Below, in pieces: positions 45,423-55,731 of a stretch of DNA of 64,000 bases. Made by a program: the position numbers and the translations under genes. The DNA comes from Weissella confusa (lineage in GTDB: Bacteria > Bacillota > Bacilli > Lactobacillales > Lactobacillaceae), in the NCBI GenBank assembly GCA_016466735.1, contig JAAOED010000003.1, positions 1-64,000 of the forward strand. Reading direction: 5' to 3'. The number at the start of each line of letters is the position of its first letter. The stretch's first letter is position 1. Under the pieces are notes generated by a model that saw only the letters and a list, made by a program, of their open reading frames with translations, was not told the DNA's origin and did no database searches.

Positions 45423-46628
45423 TTATTTTCCTTCCACTTGCGTTGCAATGCGACTCATAATATCTCGGGCCAAAGCTAACTTAGATTGTAGCGGTAGCTT
45501 TTCTGGTGCAGCATCACGTTGCAACAACGTCACTTCGTTTGTGTCATGTCCGAAGCCAACTTGTGCCTTAGACACGTCGTTCGCAACCAACATGTCGGCA
45601 TTCTTCTTTTCCAACTTGTTTTGCGCATACGTCAACAAATCTTGCGTTTCGGCGGCAAAGCCAACCAAATATTGCGTCGTTTTTTGTTGTCCCAAAGTCG
45701 CCAAAATATCTGGATTTTCAACTAAATCTATCGTCAAACCAGCGTGGTCAGCGTTTTTCTTCATCTTTTGATCGGCAGGTGTCGCAACACGGTAGTCAGA
45801 CACCGCTGCCGCCATAATCGCAACATCCGTGTCTTCAAAGCGCTCCGTCATTGCTGCCAACAAGTCGCGGGCGGATTGCACCGGTACCATCGCCACGCCA
45901 ACCGGCGCTGGCAACTCAGATGATGATACAAGTGTCACATCTGCACCTTGTTCAGCCGCTGCCTGTGCCAACGCGTAACCCATCTTACCTGATGAACGAT
46001 TCGTAATGAATCGAACTGGATCAATCGGCTCCACCGTACCACCAGCCGACACAACAACCTTCTTACCAGCCAAACGACCAGTTTGTTGACGGAGCTTCAA
46101 ATCAGCAAGCGCCAAAATTTCATCTGGTTCAGGCAAACGTCCCTTGCCGGCATATCCTTCAGCAAGCATCCCCTCAGCCGGTTCAATGATGATGACACCA
46201 TCTTCACGCAACGTCTCTAGGTTACGTTGCGTTGCTGGATTCTCATACATATTGACATTCATTGCCGGTGCAACAATCACTGGCGTGTGGCGGGCCAACA
46301 ACACTGACGTTGCCGCGTCATCCCCAATACCCGCAGCCATCTTTGCCAAAATGTTCGCAGTCGCCGGCACGACAAAAATATAATCCGCCCAGTCAGCCAA
46401 GCTAACGTGTGCAATCATACTTTCGTTGTGGTCATCAAACAAATCGGTCACAACCGGGTGTTGTGTTAGTGCCTCAAATGTTTTTGGGGTTACAAATTCA
46501 GTTGCCGCCTGGGTCATCACGACCTTTACATTTGCCCCTTGCTTCATTAACAAGCGGGCAAAAATGGCTGACTTATATGCTGCAACGCCCCCACTGACGA
46601 TGAGCACAATGTTTTTATCAGTAAACAT
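45423..46628 (-). CDS. coaBC: bifunctional phosphopantothenoylcysteine decarboxylase/synthetase
   Basis: CoaBC makes 4'-phosphopantetheine from phosphopantothenate and cysteine. The 401-residue protein has an N-terminal FMN-dependent CoaC domain (VSGGVAAYKSA; active-site His in IAHVSLADWAD; PAMNVNMYENPATQRN). The C-terminal CoaB domain follows, from VVVSAGGTVEPIDPVRFITN through SSGKMGYALAQAA to the lysine loop near ADQKMKKN. Start after AAAAGGAGTGTCGACGAA. It precedes mvaS in one transcript. Confidence 0.96.
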   Translation of the reverse strand: MFTDKNIVLIVSGGVAAYKSAIFARLLMKQGANVKVVMTQAATEFVTPKTFEALTQHPVVTDLFDDHNESMIAHVSLADWADYIFVVPATANILAKMAAGIGDDAATSVLLARHTPVIVAPAMNVNMYENPATQRNLETLREDGVIIIEPAEGMLAEGYAGKGRLPEPDEILALADLKLRQQTGRLAGKKVVVSAGGTVEPIDPVRFITNRSSGKMGYALAQAAAEQGADVTLVSSSELPAPVGVAMVPVQSARDLLAAMTERFEDTDVAIMAAAVSDYRVATPADQKMKKNADHAGLTIDLVENPDILATLGQQKTTQYLVGFAAETQDLLTYAQNKLEKKNADMLVANDVSKAQVGFGHDTNEVTLLQRDAAPEKLPLQSKLALARDIMSRIATQVEGK

Positions 46629-46701
46629 TTCGTCGACACTCCTTTTGCATCTAGTTAAAAGTCATCTGATTTAAGTTTACCATGAAGGACCACCACAAAT
46701 A

Positions 46702-46743
46702 AAAAGAGAGTGATATCTCTGATTTTTCAGAAACATCACTCTC
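46702..46743 (-). terminator. giant adhesin terminator
   Basis: GAGAGTGAT / ATCACTCTC plus an inner TTTCTG/CAGAGA-like helix on the minus strand is followed by TTTTTATTTG. Confidence 0.85.
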
Positions 46744-46757
46744 CTAAAATTTACACC

Positions 46758-48545
46758 TTACTTGTCGTCTTGCTTACGTCGCTTTGCGATAAGCAACAGC
46801 AAGATTGATGAGAATAGGAAGATACCAATTGGCAGCCACCTGTTTTCATGGGCAATCGCTGTATCCAGACCAGCACGACTTACTCGTTGACCATCTAGCT
46901 GACGAATTTGATCAAAAATTCGACGCCCTTCAGTATCGCCAGCCAACGTACGTGGCGCAGTCGCTTGGTATGGCAAAAATCCACCAGCTGTTGGCGTTCC
47001 GACACTAGTTACCCATGCAACACCTGACTCATAACCTGTGTATGGCAACACACCAGGGACAATGATTGGGTAACCACCGTTCATGTAAATTGGCGTTGTA
47101 CCATAAAGCATTTGCGTTGCCATAGCCGGTGTCTCACCTGCTACCGTCGAGACAACCGCGACTGGGGCAGACGCATCTGCTTGTCTACCTACCGTCGGTG
47201 CCAGTGTTTGGGTTGTCACAGCACTAGTTGTCGCTTGGTCCGCCTCCGCTTTTGCGACCGCCGATTGTAACGCCTGCATTGCTGCCTTAATATCAATCGT
47301 TAGGTTATCTGGATCATCTGCCGCTGCTGCTGCAAGAATATCTTGCAAACGTTGCATCGCTGCTTGTACAGCTGGATCATCACTAACCGCACTATTTTCT
47401 GCCGCTTGGATGGCTTGATTAGCTTGATTATTCGCACTCTCTCGGCTTTCCTTGGCTGGTTCAACCGCATTTTGAAGTGCGTCCATTGCTGCTTCAATTG
47501 CCGTTCGCGTAGCATTTGGATCGTTAATCAATGTTTGCAACTTCTTAATCGCATCAGCCACACCCTTCTCATTTGAAACCGGATTCGCATCTGCAATGGC
47601 TTGTTGCGCTTGCTCGCGTGCGTCATCAATTAGTGACGTCATTGCATCAGTTAACGCTTGCATCGCTGCCTTAATATCAGCCGTCAAGTCATCGCTACTA
47701 TCGGTCGCGGCATTTGCAATCGCATCACGCAACGTATGCATAGCTTCAACTACCGATGGAGCATTTGCCAAGTCTGATTGCGCAGCTTGGTCTAACAACG
47801 TATTACCATCCGCACTCGTTGCGTCACGTTCTTGTGTATCCGTAGCAACTTGGTTCAGCAAATCTTCCGTCGCTTGCTTTATATCCGCGTAATTTGCATT
47901 CGGGTCATTAACCAAAGCATTCAGCGCATCAATAGCTGCCGCTGTCCCCGGCTCGTGACTGACTGGCGCTGTCTTAGTCAATGCATCTGCCGCCGCGTCA
48001 CGGGCTTGCTCACGATATCCGACAACATCATTTTGTGCCTTAGTAAGTGCCTCAGTGGCTGCAACAATGTCCTTTGTCAAAGCGTCACTTGAATCATTAG
48101 CTGCATCATTCATCAAACGTTGCAAATTAGCGACCGCTTCAGCAACTTGTGGCTCGTTTGCCACTTCAGTTGGTACGTTCGCAATGGCGTCGTTTGCTGT
48201 TGTGTTAGCTGTATCACGGTTCGCCTTTTCGCTCGTCGTTGCATCAGTCAGCGCCTTCACGGCATCAGCAATCTCATCAGCCGTCGACTTAGGGTCACCC
48301 AAAACTGCTTCCAATGCATTCTTTGCCGTGGCCACAGCCGTTTCATTTGAAACCGGTGCTATCGCATCCATTGCAGCTGCAGCATTGTCGCGTTCAGTTG
48401 CTTGGTCGGCTGCTTCTTGTGCAACCGCATCTTGCAGTTGCTTCGTTGCAGTCGCAATCGCTTCGCTTGTACCTTGATCATCTGCAGCATTCTTCTGCGC
48501 CTCTTGCAACGCAGTAATCGCATCCTTCACTGCCTGAGATTGACT
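46758..48545 (-). pseudogene. 3' remnant of the giant adhesin gene, after an in-frame TAG
   Basis: This frame continues exactly in phase from the adhesin upstream. After the TAG at 48546-48548 come 5 codons, then a GTG (48530) that could start 590 residues, but no ribosome binding site precedes it. The content is about 440 residues of the same helical repeats, a T/V-rich stalk, an LPYTG sequence (47034-47048), about 75 further residues, and a C-terminal membrane helix WLPIGIFLFSSILLLLIA with RRKQDDK tail. It supplies the membrane/wall anchor that the upstream part lacks. The LPYTG lies unusually far from the helix, so sortase use is uncertain. Confidence 0.8.
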
Positions 48546-51500
48546 CTAATCACTATTCGCAGCAGCTGTGGCGGCATCATTTGCCGCCTGGTTCACTGTA
48601 TCGCGCTCATCGTTCGCTTCCGCAACGGCGTCTTGCAATGACTTAATGGCATTATTAATTTGGTCCGCAGTTGCAGTTGAATCGTTAAGCAATGTATCCA
48701 AATCACTTACCGCCTGTTGCACACCTGGTTCTTGTGAAACCGGCGCCGTTTGACCCTTCACCCGATCTGCAAGTTCAGCTGCTTGATTGCGTGATTCAAC
48801 CGCTGCAATTTGCGCATCTTGCAATGCCTTCATCGCGTCTTGAATATCACTTGTCAACGCATCAGCGCTATCTGCGTCAGCTTGATTCATAACGTCCTGC
48901 AATGCGGTAATCGCATCTTGCACGCCTTGATCAGCTGACAAATCGCTGTTCTGCGCTGCCGTAATGGCATCCGTCGCAGTGGCCTCCGCGTTATCACGTT
49001 GCGTCTTCGTTTGATCGATAACATCTTGGTAAGCCGCCATAGCATCGTTCAAGTCGGCTGCTGTCGCGTTTGGATCATTAATCACATCTTGCAACGCTGA
49101 TTTTGCATCCGTGATGGCCGGTTCATTCGTCACCGGACTAGTCTGGCTGTCGTCCTGTATCAATGCCGTCGCTTCGTCACGCGCTGTGTCTTGTGCTTGC
49201 TCAGCTGCGGTAACTGCATCTTGCAAAGCCGTCATCGCATCAACAATATCTTGTGATACCCAAGCATGCCCGGCATCATCAACGGTTTCATTGGCTGCCT
49301 TGGTCTGCGCATCCTTCAAATTCTGAATGGCGGTTAGTACTGATTCGTCGGTTGCGACCGTTGATGCTTGTGCATCAGAAATCGCACCGGCAGCATCAGA
49401 ATTTGTCGCATTACGTTCGGTCGTGTCACTTGCAGTTGCCGCAGTTAGCGCCTTAGTTGCTTCACGAACCGCTTCAGCAGTTGAATTTTCATCTGCGAGT
49501 AACGCTTGCAAATCTGAAATAGCTTGCGCGGTCGCTGCTTCGGTGGAAACTGGCTTTGTTTGACTCAACGCATTTTCAGCAGCTAGAACAGCTTCTTGCT
49601 TATCAGCCGCTGCTTCGGCAACTGTGTCAGCAAGGTTCTGGATGGCGTCCAAAATGTCTTGAGTCAAAGCAGAAGCTGAATCGTTCGCGGCATTCTTTTG
49701 TAGCGTTTGCAACTTTTCGACCGCCATTTGTACAGCTGGCTCGTTAATTTGTGGCGTACCTTGGGCCTTTGAAATGGCTGTGTCAGCATTGCTATTTGCA
49801 GAGTCACGGGCTGTGTTTGCTGCATCTACTGCATTTTCTAATGCCGTTGTTGCGTCTTCAATTTCCGCGACTGTCGCACTCGGATCGTTGAGTACCTTAT
49901 CCAAGGCAGCTTGGGCATCCTTAACATCCGATTCATTTGACACCGGTGCCGTCTCTACCTTACCGGCAGCATCACGGGCAGCGTCTTGCGCAGCCTTAGC
50001 GTCGGCAATCGCTTGCGTAACGGCCTTAGTTGCTGCGTCGATATCGGCCGTTAATGCGCCAGCATCATCAGTGGCCGCTTTGTTTTGCAATTCTTGCAAG
50101 GCCGTGATGGCATCCTGAACGCCTGGTTCACCAGCTTGATCGCCACTTTGCGCATCGGCGATCACATCATCAGCTGTATCATTGGCCGTGTCACGATTAT
50201 CCTGCGCTGTTTTCACGGCATCCTCAAGCGCTTGTTGGGCCGCTTCAATTTCCGCAACTGTCGATGCCGGATCATCAAGCACATCATTCAACGCTTGTTG
50301 CGCGTCCTTAACACCTTGTTCATTTGAAACCGGCGCCGTTTCTACCTTACCGGCAGCATCACGGGCAGCTTCTTGGGCAGCTGCGGCGTTTTCAACAGCA
50401 TCGGCCACAGCCTTGGTTGCTGCCTCAATGTCCGCCGTAAGTGCGTTTTCATCATCTTGACTCGCCGCATCTTGCAGGTCACGCAATGCTTGAATAGCAT
50501 CTTGCACACTTTGCTCATCAGCTTGGTTAGTTGCTTCGGCGTCAGTCACCGATTGGTCAGCCGCGTCATTAGCATCGTCACGTGCATCGGAAGCTGCATC
50601 AACGGCATCTTGCAACGCTTGTGCAGCTTGGTCGATGGCAGCAATTGACACATCCCCACCAGATTCAGCCGAGGCAATCAAGTCATCCAATGCCTTTTGC
50701 GCATCAACAACATCAGCTTCATGACTAACTGGTGACGTCGCCACAGCTTGCGCATCGGCAATAGCCTTTTGTTGCTCAGACTCAGCTGCATCCAACGCAT
50801 CTTGTAGCGCTGTCATTGCTTCTTCAACTTGAGCGGTCGTTCCTGTATCGCCGGCTGCATTTTCTTGCGCTTCCTTTAGGGCCGCAATCGCATCTTGAAC
50901 GCCCTTCTCATCGGCATAATCTGAATCCTGAGCTGTAGCAAGGGCATCACTCGCAGCTTCATCCGTCGTTGAACGTTCCTCGCGCACAGCATCGATGGCA
51001 TCCTTAAAGTCTTGCATGGCTTCTTCAATGTCCGTTGCTGTCGCCTTTGGATTATCCAAAACACTTTGTAATGCGTTCTTAGCCGTTGTCGTCTCGGGCT
51101 CCAATGAAATTGGCGCCGTATCACTCATCATGTCTTGTGCTGCCGTCACTGCATCTTCACGAGCAGACGCCGCATCAGCGATTGCTTGCGCAAGCGCTTG
51201 CGTTGCCGCTTCAATGTCAGCCGTCAGCGGCACCTTCCCATCAACGGTATCCGCAGTTTCAGACGTTGCATTGGCAATGACATTTTGCAAGTTTTCGATG
51301 GCAGCCTTTACACCTTCGTCATTAGCGTTATCCCCTGCTTGGGCATTCGTAACAGCGGTGTCAGCAGCAGATACCGTATCCTCACGTGCGGCCTTTTCAG
51401 TCGCCGTTTCATTCGTCAAAGCAGTTGTCGCATTGGTAATTTCGTCAGCTGTCGCATTTTGATTATCCAAAATGTCTTGCAACGACTTATACGCAGCCAA

Positions 51501-52262
51501 AATGTTTGCTTCGTTAGAAACCGGCGTCATCGCCGCAATCGCCGCTGCGGCTGCTGCGCGGGCAGTTTCTTGCTCGGACTCAGCGTCAGAAATAGCCTTA
51601 TTCAAAGCTTCTGTCGCCTGTGTCACAGCAGCTGTCGTGCCTGTGTCAGCATTCGCATTTGCAACAGCATCTTGCAACGCCTGTTGTGCGGCGATGACGT
51701 CTGGATCAAGCGCCGCTACTGATTGCGAAGCCTTGTCCAACGCCGTATCAGCACCTGATAAGGCGTCGTTTCGAGCTTCAAGCGCATCATTTACCGCGTC
51801 TTTCAATGCATCACGGGCCGCAATAATTTGATCGGTTGTCGATGCTGAATCCGCCAACACCTTGTCCAAATTATCCTTGGCTGACGCAACGGCCGTCTCC
51901 TGACTAACCGGATTAGTTGCCACTGCATTTGCCGTGGCAACTGCTACTGCGCGATCCAACGCATTTGTCGCATCAACAATTGCCTGGGTTGTCCCAGTAT
52001 TGTTGTCGGCTGCCGCAATCGCATCATCCAAGGCTTTTTGTGCGTCGACAACAGTGCTATCGTCAGCGACACCTTGATCAGTCGCATTCTTCTCGGCTGT
52101 TTCTGCGTTTGTCTTAGCAGTTTCACGACCGCTCTTAGCCGTTGCAAGCGCATCATCAAGCGCCTGTTGCGCTGCTTGTACATCAGCCGTCGTCTTGGTC
52201 GGGTCATTAGAAATCGTTTCCAAGTTTGAGGCTGCTGACGACACAGCTGATTCTTGGTCGTA
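47190..52262 (-). repeat. long array of helical adhesin repeats (about 390-bp units)
   Basis: Alternating units of about 65 residues repeat with a pair period of about 130 residues (390 bp). One type reads APVSNEQGVKDAQQALND, the other EPGVQDAITALQELQ. The array spans the TAG at 48546. DNA near 49930-50010 and 50320-50400 is almost identical at 390-bp offset, evidence of recent duplication. The repeats resemble FIVAR/GA-like three-helix modules used as stalks. Confidence 0.88.
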
Positions 52263-54578
52263 TGGGGATGTTTCCGTCACAACAACTGTAATTGTTTTCG
52301 TCGTCTTCAAGCCAGTTGCATCCGTCGCCGTCAACGTAACTGTATACGTCCCCGGTTCATCCTTCACCACATCGGCATAGTCAGATGTCAACGTTGCGTT
52401 ACCGTCCACTTGATTATCAGATACTTGTGCATTAATCGCCGTCAAGAAACTATCGGCCGTCGTACCGGCGCCAGTCGTCACTTGATAGCTATCCTTACCT
52501 GTCGAAATGGTAGGGGCCTGCGTATCCGTATAGTTAACCGTGAACACCTGAGCATTAGCATCAGTATCCCCGTCATTATTATCTTTGTCATAGTTCGGCG
52601 TCGCTGCCAAAGCCGCTGTTAGCGTGTCATAGGTTGCGCCGTCAGGACCGGTAACGTTGTAGGTATAACCGGTCTTAGCCAAGGTACTATCGGTTGCTGC
52701 AAATGCAATTTTACTGTCAGTACCACCAGTTACTGATTCCACATCCGAGGTCGTTGCATTAATAACCTGCTTCAACGTCGCTGTTTGCTTATCAGCCTTT
52801 AAAACAATTGTCGAGTTCTGATCCGTTGCCGTGTCAGCATCGAATGTACCGGTAATCGTTGCGCTACGCATCGTTGTGGCGTACGTCATACCAATACCTG
52901 AAGCAAATGATGTATTAGCACTGTCCAGACGATATCCGGATGGTGTGTAGACGTATAACGACCCTGGCAAACGGTCATCCGTCACACCTGAGACAACAGT
53001 TGGCGCACCAGAAAGTGGCGTCCCACCTGAATAACTAGAGTTGGCCTTTTGTGACAACGCTGAGTATGAAACGCCAAAGTTTTGGATTGCCGCATCCGAA
53101 GCGCCCGAGCTATTCGTCGTACTGTCAAACACACCATTAGAACCTGCTGCCAGTGCTTCGCTCATCGTACTATACTGGCTACCATCCGGCGCCGTGACAA
53201 CATAGCTATATCCTGAAACAGCCAAACTGGCATCTGCAATCGCAATCGTGCCACCGGTAGAACCTGTCGCTGCCGTCACTGTCTCATTTCTAACAGCATT
53301 TGATGCATTCAAACCAGTCTTAGTAACCGTCGCTTGTTGTGGCGACTTCGTGTAAACAACATTCAATGAATAGTTGTACGTATTTTCATCGTTAACGTGC
53401 GCTGAAACTGTATTAGCAGTACTTGCATAATAGCCCGGAATAACTGGTGCATTATACGTAATCGTATCCGACGTTGTACCAGTTGACACACCGGTAATTC
53501 CCAATGATTGCCCGTCTCCAATTGTAATGCTAGTCGGGGCTAACAATTGGTTACCTGCCGTGTCCTTATAGGTAACGTTCACCGGAATTGCTTCACGTTG
53601 TCCCTTAACATCCATGGTTGCTTCCCACAATGTCCAAGACCCACTTCCACCGGTCGTGTCGACACCGACTGATAAGTAAGGCATTTGGGTTTTGTTAATT
53701 TGAACGAAAACAGTCTTGCCAGCCATCGTCAACGTCAATCTCCCATTAGTACCATCTCCACCATCGGCATCATACGTAAGCGTATATGGCGTTCCGGTTC
53801 CTTGAGTAGTGGCATTTGTGGCAGTTCCCTGACCCGGTTGCCATGCAGAAGTATAAGCTGTACTAAGTTTAACAACACCAGCATTGGCATCTGTTTGACG
53901 CAACACCATGGCTGGATACGAACCATCCGGATCTCCATAATACGAATCACCTGATTTATTCATATCCCAACCAAGCGCCGTGGCGTTCTTGATTCCCGCG
54001 ACACCACTGTTACCATAGATTCCTAATCCAGAACCTGGGCCACCATTGTTACCAATCGTGGCAGGCAATTGTGGCGCAACGAAGATTCCGACGAAGTCTC
54101 CTTGCCAGAAATTATCTCTGGCGTAAATACTACCAGTGACCGTGAAATCCTCATCGGTGTCCAACGCCGTGTTGTAGACCAACTTACCAGACTGATTACC
54201 ACCAGTCGTCATAGTCCACCAAGACGTTGTTCCTTTCTGAGTCACTTTATTTGGATTATTCGCATCCCCAGACGTGCCATAGCCAGTAAAGTTGGCCGTC
54301 CCGGTTGATGAATTTGCGGCCGTCGTACGTGGTGCATCCTCGTTTGCATCAGTCACTTCATTAATCGTCTTTGCAACCGATGCAGCCGAAACGCCCTTCA
54401 TGTGCAGCACACTAGCAAACTTATCTGAGATTGGCTCAATTTGTTCCAACACATCTGGGGCGGCCGCAATTCCCCCAAGCATTGCCAAAGTAGCGACGCC
54501 TTTAACCAGCCATTTTTTCTGGCCACCATCTTCAGCTATTTTATGTAACTGAAGATCTCCCGTAACTTGAGATTTCAT
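48546..54578 (-). CDS. giant cell-surface adhesin, prematurely stopped (2010 residues)
   Basis: A secreted adhesin. The N-terminus (GQKKWLVKGVATLAMLGGIA) resembles the KxYKxGKxW class of signal peptides. Then come a lectin-like beta-sandwich (about residues 95-330, with GIFVAPQLPATIGNNGGPGS), one or more MucBP-like domains (about 335-510, IPVNVTYKDTAGNQLLAP), a third related module (about 560-690), and an Ig-like domain (about 690-775). About 1230 residues of Ala/Asp-rich helical repeats follow. The ATG at 54578 follows ATGAGGAAAATAAC. The frame ends at TAG where sister repeats have Leu (TTG), so one base change would explain it. Without the downstream anchor the product would be released. 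Read-through or an assembly error are alternatives. Confidence 0.88.
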   Translation of the reverse strand: MKSQVTGDLQLHKIAEDGGQKKWLVKGVATLAMLGGIAAAPDVLEQIEPISDKFASVLHMKGVSAASVAKTINEVTDANEDAPRTTAANSSTGTANFTGYGTSGDANNPNKVTQKGTTSWWTMTTGGNQSGKLVYNTALDTDEDFTVTGSIYARDNFWQGDFVGIFVAPQLPATIGNNGGPGSGLGIYGNSGVAGIKNATALGWDMNKSGDSYYGDPDGSYPAMVLRQTDANAGVVKLSTAYTSAWQPGQGTATNATTQGTGTPYTLTYDADGGDGTNGRLTLTMAGKTVFVQINKTQMPYLSVGVDTTGGSGSWTLWEATMDVKGQREAIPVNVTYKDTAGNQLLAPTSITIGDGQSLGITGVSTGTTSDTITYNAPVIPGYYASTANTVSAHVNDENTYNYSLNVVYTKSPQQATVTKTGLNASNAVRNETVTAATGSTGGTIAIADASLAVSGYSYVVTAPDGSQYSTMSEALAAGSNGVFDSTTNSSGASDAAIQNFGVSYSALSQKANSSYSGGTPLSGAPTVVSGVTDDRLPGSLYVYTPSGYRLDSANTSFASGIGMTYATTMRSATITGTFDADTATDQNSTIVLKADKQTATLKQVINATTSDVESVTGGTDSKIAFAATDSTLAKTGYTYNVTGPDGATYDTLTAALAATPNYDKDNNDGDTDANAQVFTVNYTDTQAPTISTGKDSYQVTTGAGTTADSFLTAINAQVSDNQVDGNATLTSDYADVVKDEPGTYTVTLTATDATGLKTTKTITVVVTETSPYDQESAVSSAASNLETISNDPTKTTADVQAAQQALDDALATAKSGRETAKTNAETAEKNATDQGVADDSTVVDAQKALDDAIAAADNNTGTTQAIVDATNALDRAVAVATANAVATNPVSQETAVASAKDNLDKVLADSASTTDQIIAARDALKDAVNDALEARNDALSGADTALDKASQSVAALDPDVIAAQQALQDAVANANADTGTTAAVTQATEALNKAISDAESEQETARAAAAAAIAAMTPVSNEANILAAYKSLQDILDNQNATADEITNATTALTNETATEKAAREDTVSAADTAVTNAQAGDNANDEGVKAAIENLQNVIANATSETADTVDGKVPLTADIEAATQALAQAIADAASAREDAVTAAQDMMSDTAPISLEPETTTAKNALQSVLDNPKATATDIEEAMQDFKDAIDAVREERSTTDEAASDALATAQDSDYADEKGVQDAIAALKEAQENAAGDTGTTAQVEEAMTALQDALDAAESEQQKAIADAQAVATSPVSHEADVVDAQKALDDLIASAESGGDVSIAAIDQAAQALQDAVDAASDARDDANDAADQSVTDAEATNQADEQSVQDAIQALRDLQDAASQDDENALTADIEAATKAVADAVENAAAAQEAARDAAGKVETAPVSNEQGVKDAQQALNDVLDDPASTVAEIEAAQQALEDAVKTAQDNRDTANDTADDVIADAQSGDQAGEPGVQDAITALQELQNKAATDDAGALTADIDAATKAVTQAIADAKAAQDAARDAAGKVETAPVSNESDVKDAQAALDKVLNDPSATVAEIEDATTALENAVDAANTARDSANSNADTAISKAQGTPQINEPAVQMAVEKLQTLQKNAANDSASALTQDILDAIQNLADTVAEAAADKQEAVLAAENALSQTKPVSTEAATAQAISDLQALLADENSTAEAVREATKALTAATASDTTERNATNSDAAGAISDAQASTVATDESVLTAIQNLKDAQTKAANETVDDAGHAWVSQDIVDAMTALQDAVTAAEQAQDTARDEATALIQDDSQTSPVTNEPAITDAKSALQDVINDPNATAADLNDAMAAYQDVIDQTKTQRDNAEATATDAITAAQNSDLSADQGVQDAITALQDVMNQADADSADALTSDIQDAMKALQDAQIAAVESRNQAAELADRVKGQTAPVSQEPGVQQAVSDLDTLLNDSTATADQINNAIKSLQDAVAEANDERDTVNQAANDAATAAANSD

Positions 54579-54716
54579 GTTATTTTCCTCATCAATACTC
54601 TAATTTTCTTGCTATACCGCCAGTATAAAAAACGAATATGATGTGACCGCAATAAAACAAAGCCAAAATGCCACGAAAAGTCTGAACAGAATACGGCAAA
54701 TATTTCATTTGTGTGA

Positions 54717-54755
54717 ACAAAAAAGCGACCGAGACAGAGATTGTCCCGACCGCTA
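54717..54755 (-). terminator. WxL operon terminator
   Basis: AGCGGTCGGGAC / GTCTCGGTCGCT with a 7-nt loop, read on the minus strand, is followed by TTTTTTG. It separates the WxL operon from the adhesin gene, which therefore has its own promoter. Confidence 0.92.
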
Positions 54756-54762
54756 CGGTCTA

Positions 54763-55725
54763 CTATTTTTGCTGACGTCGTCGCATCAATACGATGAGCC
54801 AAATAATAATCATGAGCAATACCCCGATAATGCCCAACATAATCTTTAGCCAAATTGGCAGCCGTGTCGCTTCAGCAACCGCCCCACCGACCTGTTGCTT
54901 AGCAGTCACAGTCAGCCCATCATTAAAATGCCATTTACCTTGATCCGTCTTCACGTCCGTTACTACCCGATACCGACCGGCTGCTAATGACTGATCAAGC
55001 ACTGCCATGTGTTGATACTGGCTATCTGGCGCAAAACGCAACCCCGCTTGCGTTTTATCCAAAATCAACTTGTCGCCCCGATACAAGCGTGTCCGCACCT
55101 GCATATCATGTTGAAATGCCGGCATCGGATTCACAAGTGTCGTTTGCAACACATTCTCACCAGCAACCGTTTTGGTTTGCGCCCCCACAGAACGCATCTT
55201 AGCTGGTACATCCCCCTCGTGATTACGAACTAAGACCGCAACTGTATAAGCATATGACTGCTTAATTTGAACACCAGATTCCCCCGAATCATTTGGTGTT
55301 TTACGTTCAGCAAATGTTAAGCCCCCTGCTTTTATCCCATCAAATTGGTTTGCTGGCATACGAATCGTACTTGTTACCAATTCTTGGCCATGCGGTGGTA
55401 GTGTAATGCTTTTAGGCACCGAAACCAGTTGTTGCCAAGTTTTTGACTGCGCCGTTTCATAATCGACTACCCCATTGCGATTAGTTGTTGCCTGGGCTGA
55501 TGTGATATCAACCGTGAGTGGCTTCTCCGTTTCGTTCGTCAATAAAACTTGGGCTTCCTTCACTTGATTAGGTGCCAAAACTAAATCGAAATACCCCGTC
55601 GTTTCTGGACGCTGTTCAGCAACTGCCATCACGCGAACGCCGAACGGCATTTCATTCGCTGACGCTGGTGTTTCCCCAAACATCACCGCCAACATCATTA
55701 CAACTACTCCCCAAACCAATTTCAT
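54763..55725 (-). CDS. WxL-interacting protein (DUF916-DUF3324)
   Basis: WxLIP proteins are membrane-anchored partners of WxL surface proteins, with peptidoglycan-binding and host/WxL-binding halves. The 320-residue protein has a signal peptide (to about residue 23), DUF916 (residues 25-150: YFDLVLAPNQVKEAQVLLTN, then FDGIKAGGLTFAE), DUF3324 (residues 160-280: VLQTTLVNPMPAFQHDMQVR) and one C-terminal membrane helix (WLKIMLGIIGVLLMIIIWLIV) with an RRRQQK tail. It is the last gene of the WxL operon, 6 bp after the WxL gene. Confidence 0.92.
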   Translation of the reverse strand: MKLVWGVVVMMLAVMFGETPASANEMPFGVRVMAVAEQRPETTGYFDLVLAPNQVKEAQVLLTNETEKPLTVDITSAQATTNRNGVVDYETAQSKTWQQLVSVPKSITLPPHGQELVTSTIRMPANQFDGIKAGGLTFAERKTPNDSGESGVQIKQSYAYTVAVLVRNHEGDVPAKMRSVGAQTKTVAGENVLQTTLVNPMPAFQHDMQVRTRLYRGDKLILDKTQAGLRFAPDSQYQHMAVLDQSLAAGRYRVVTDVKTDQGKWHFNDGLTVTAKQQVGGAVAEATRLPIWLKIMLGIIGVLLMIIIWLIVLMRRRQQK

Positions 55726-55731
55726 TTTATT

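Noticed and set aside
48055-51830. Several plus-strand ORFs of 100-195 codons opposite the adhesin repeats
   Set aside because: They recur with the repeat period, are antisense to a strongly coding Ala/Asp-rich frame, and lack ribosome binding sites; they are composition shadows.
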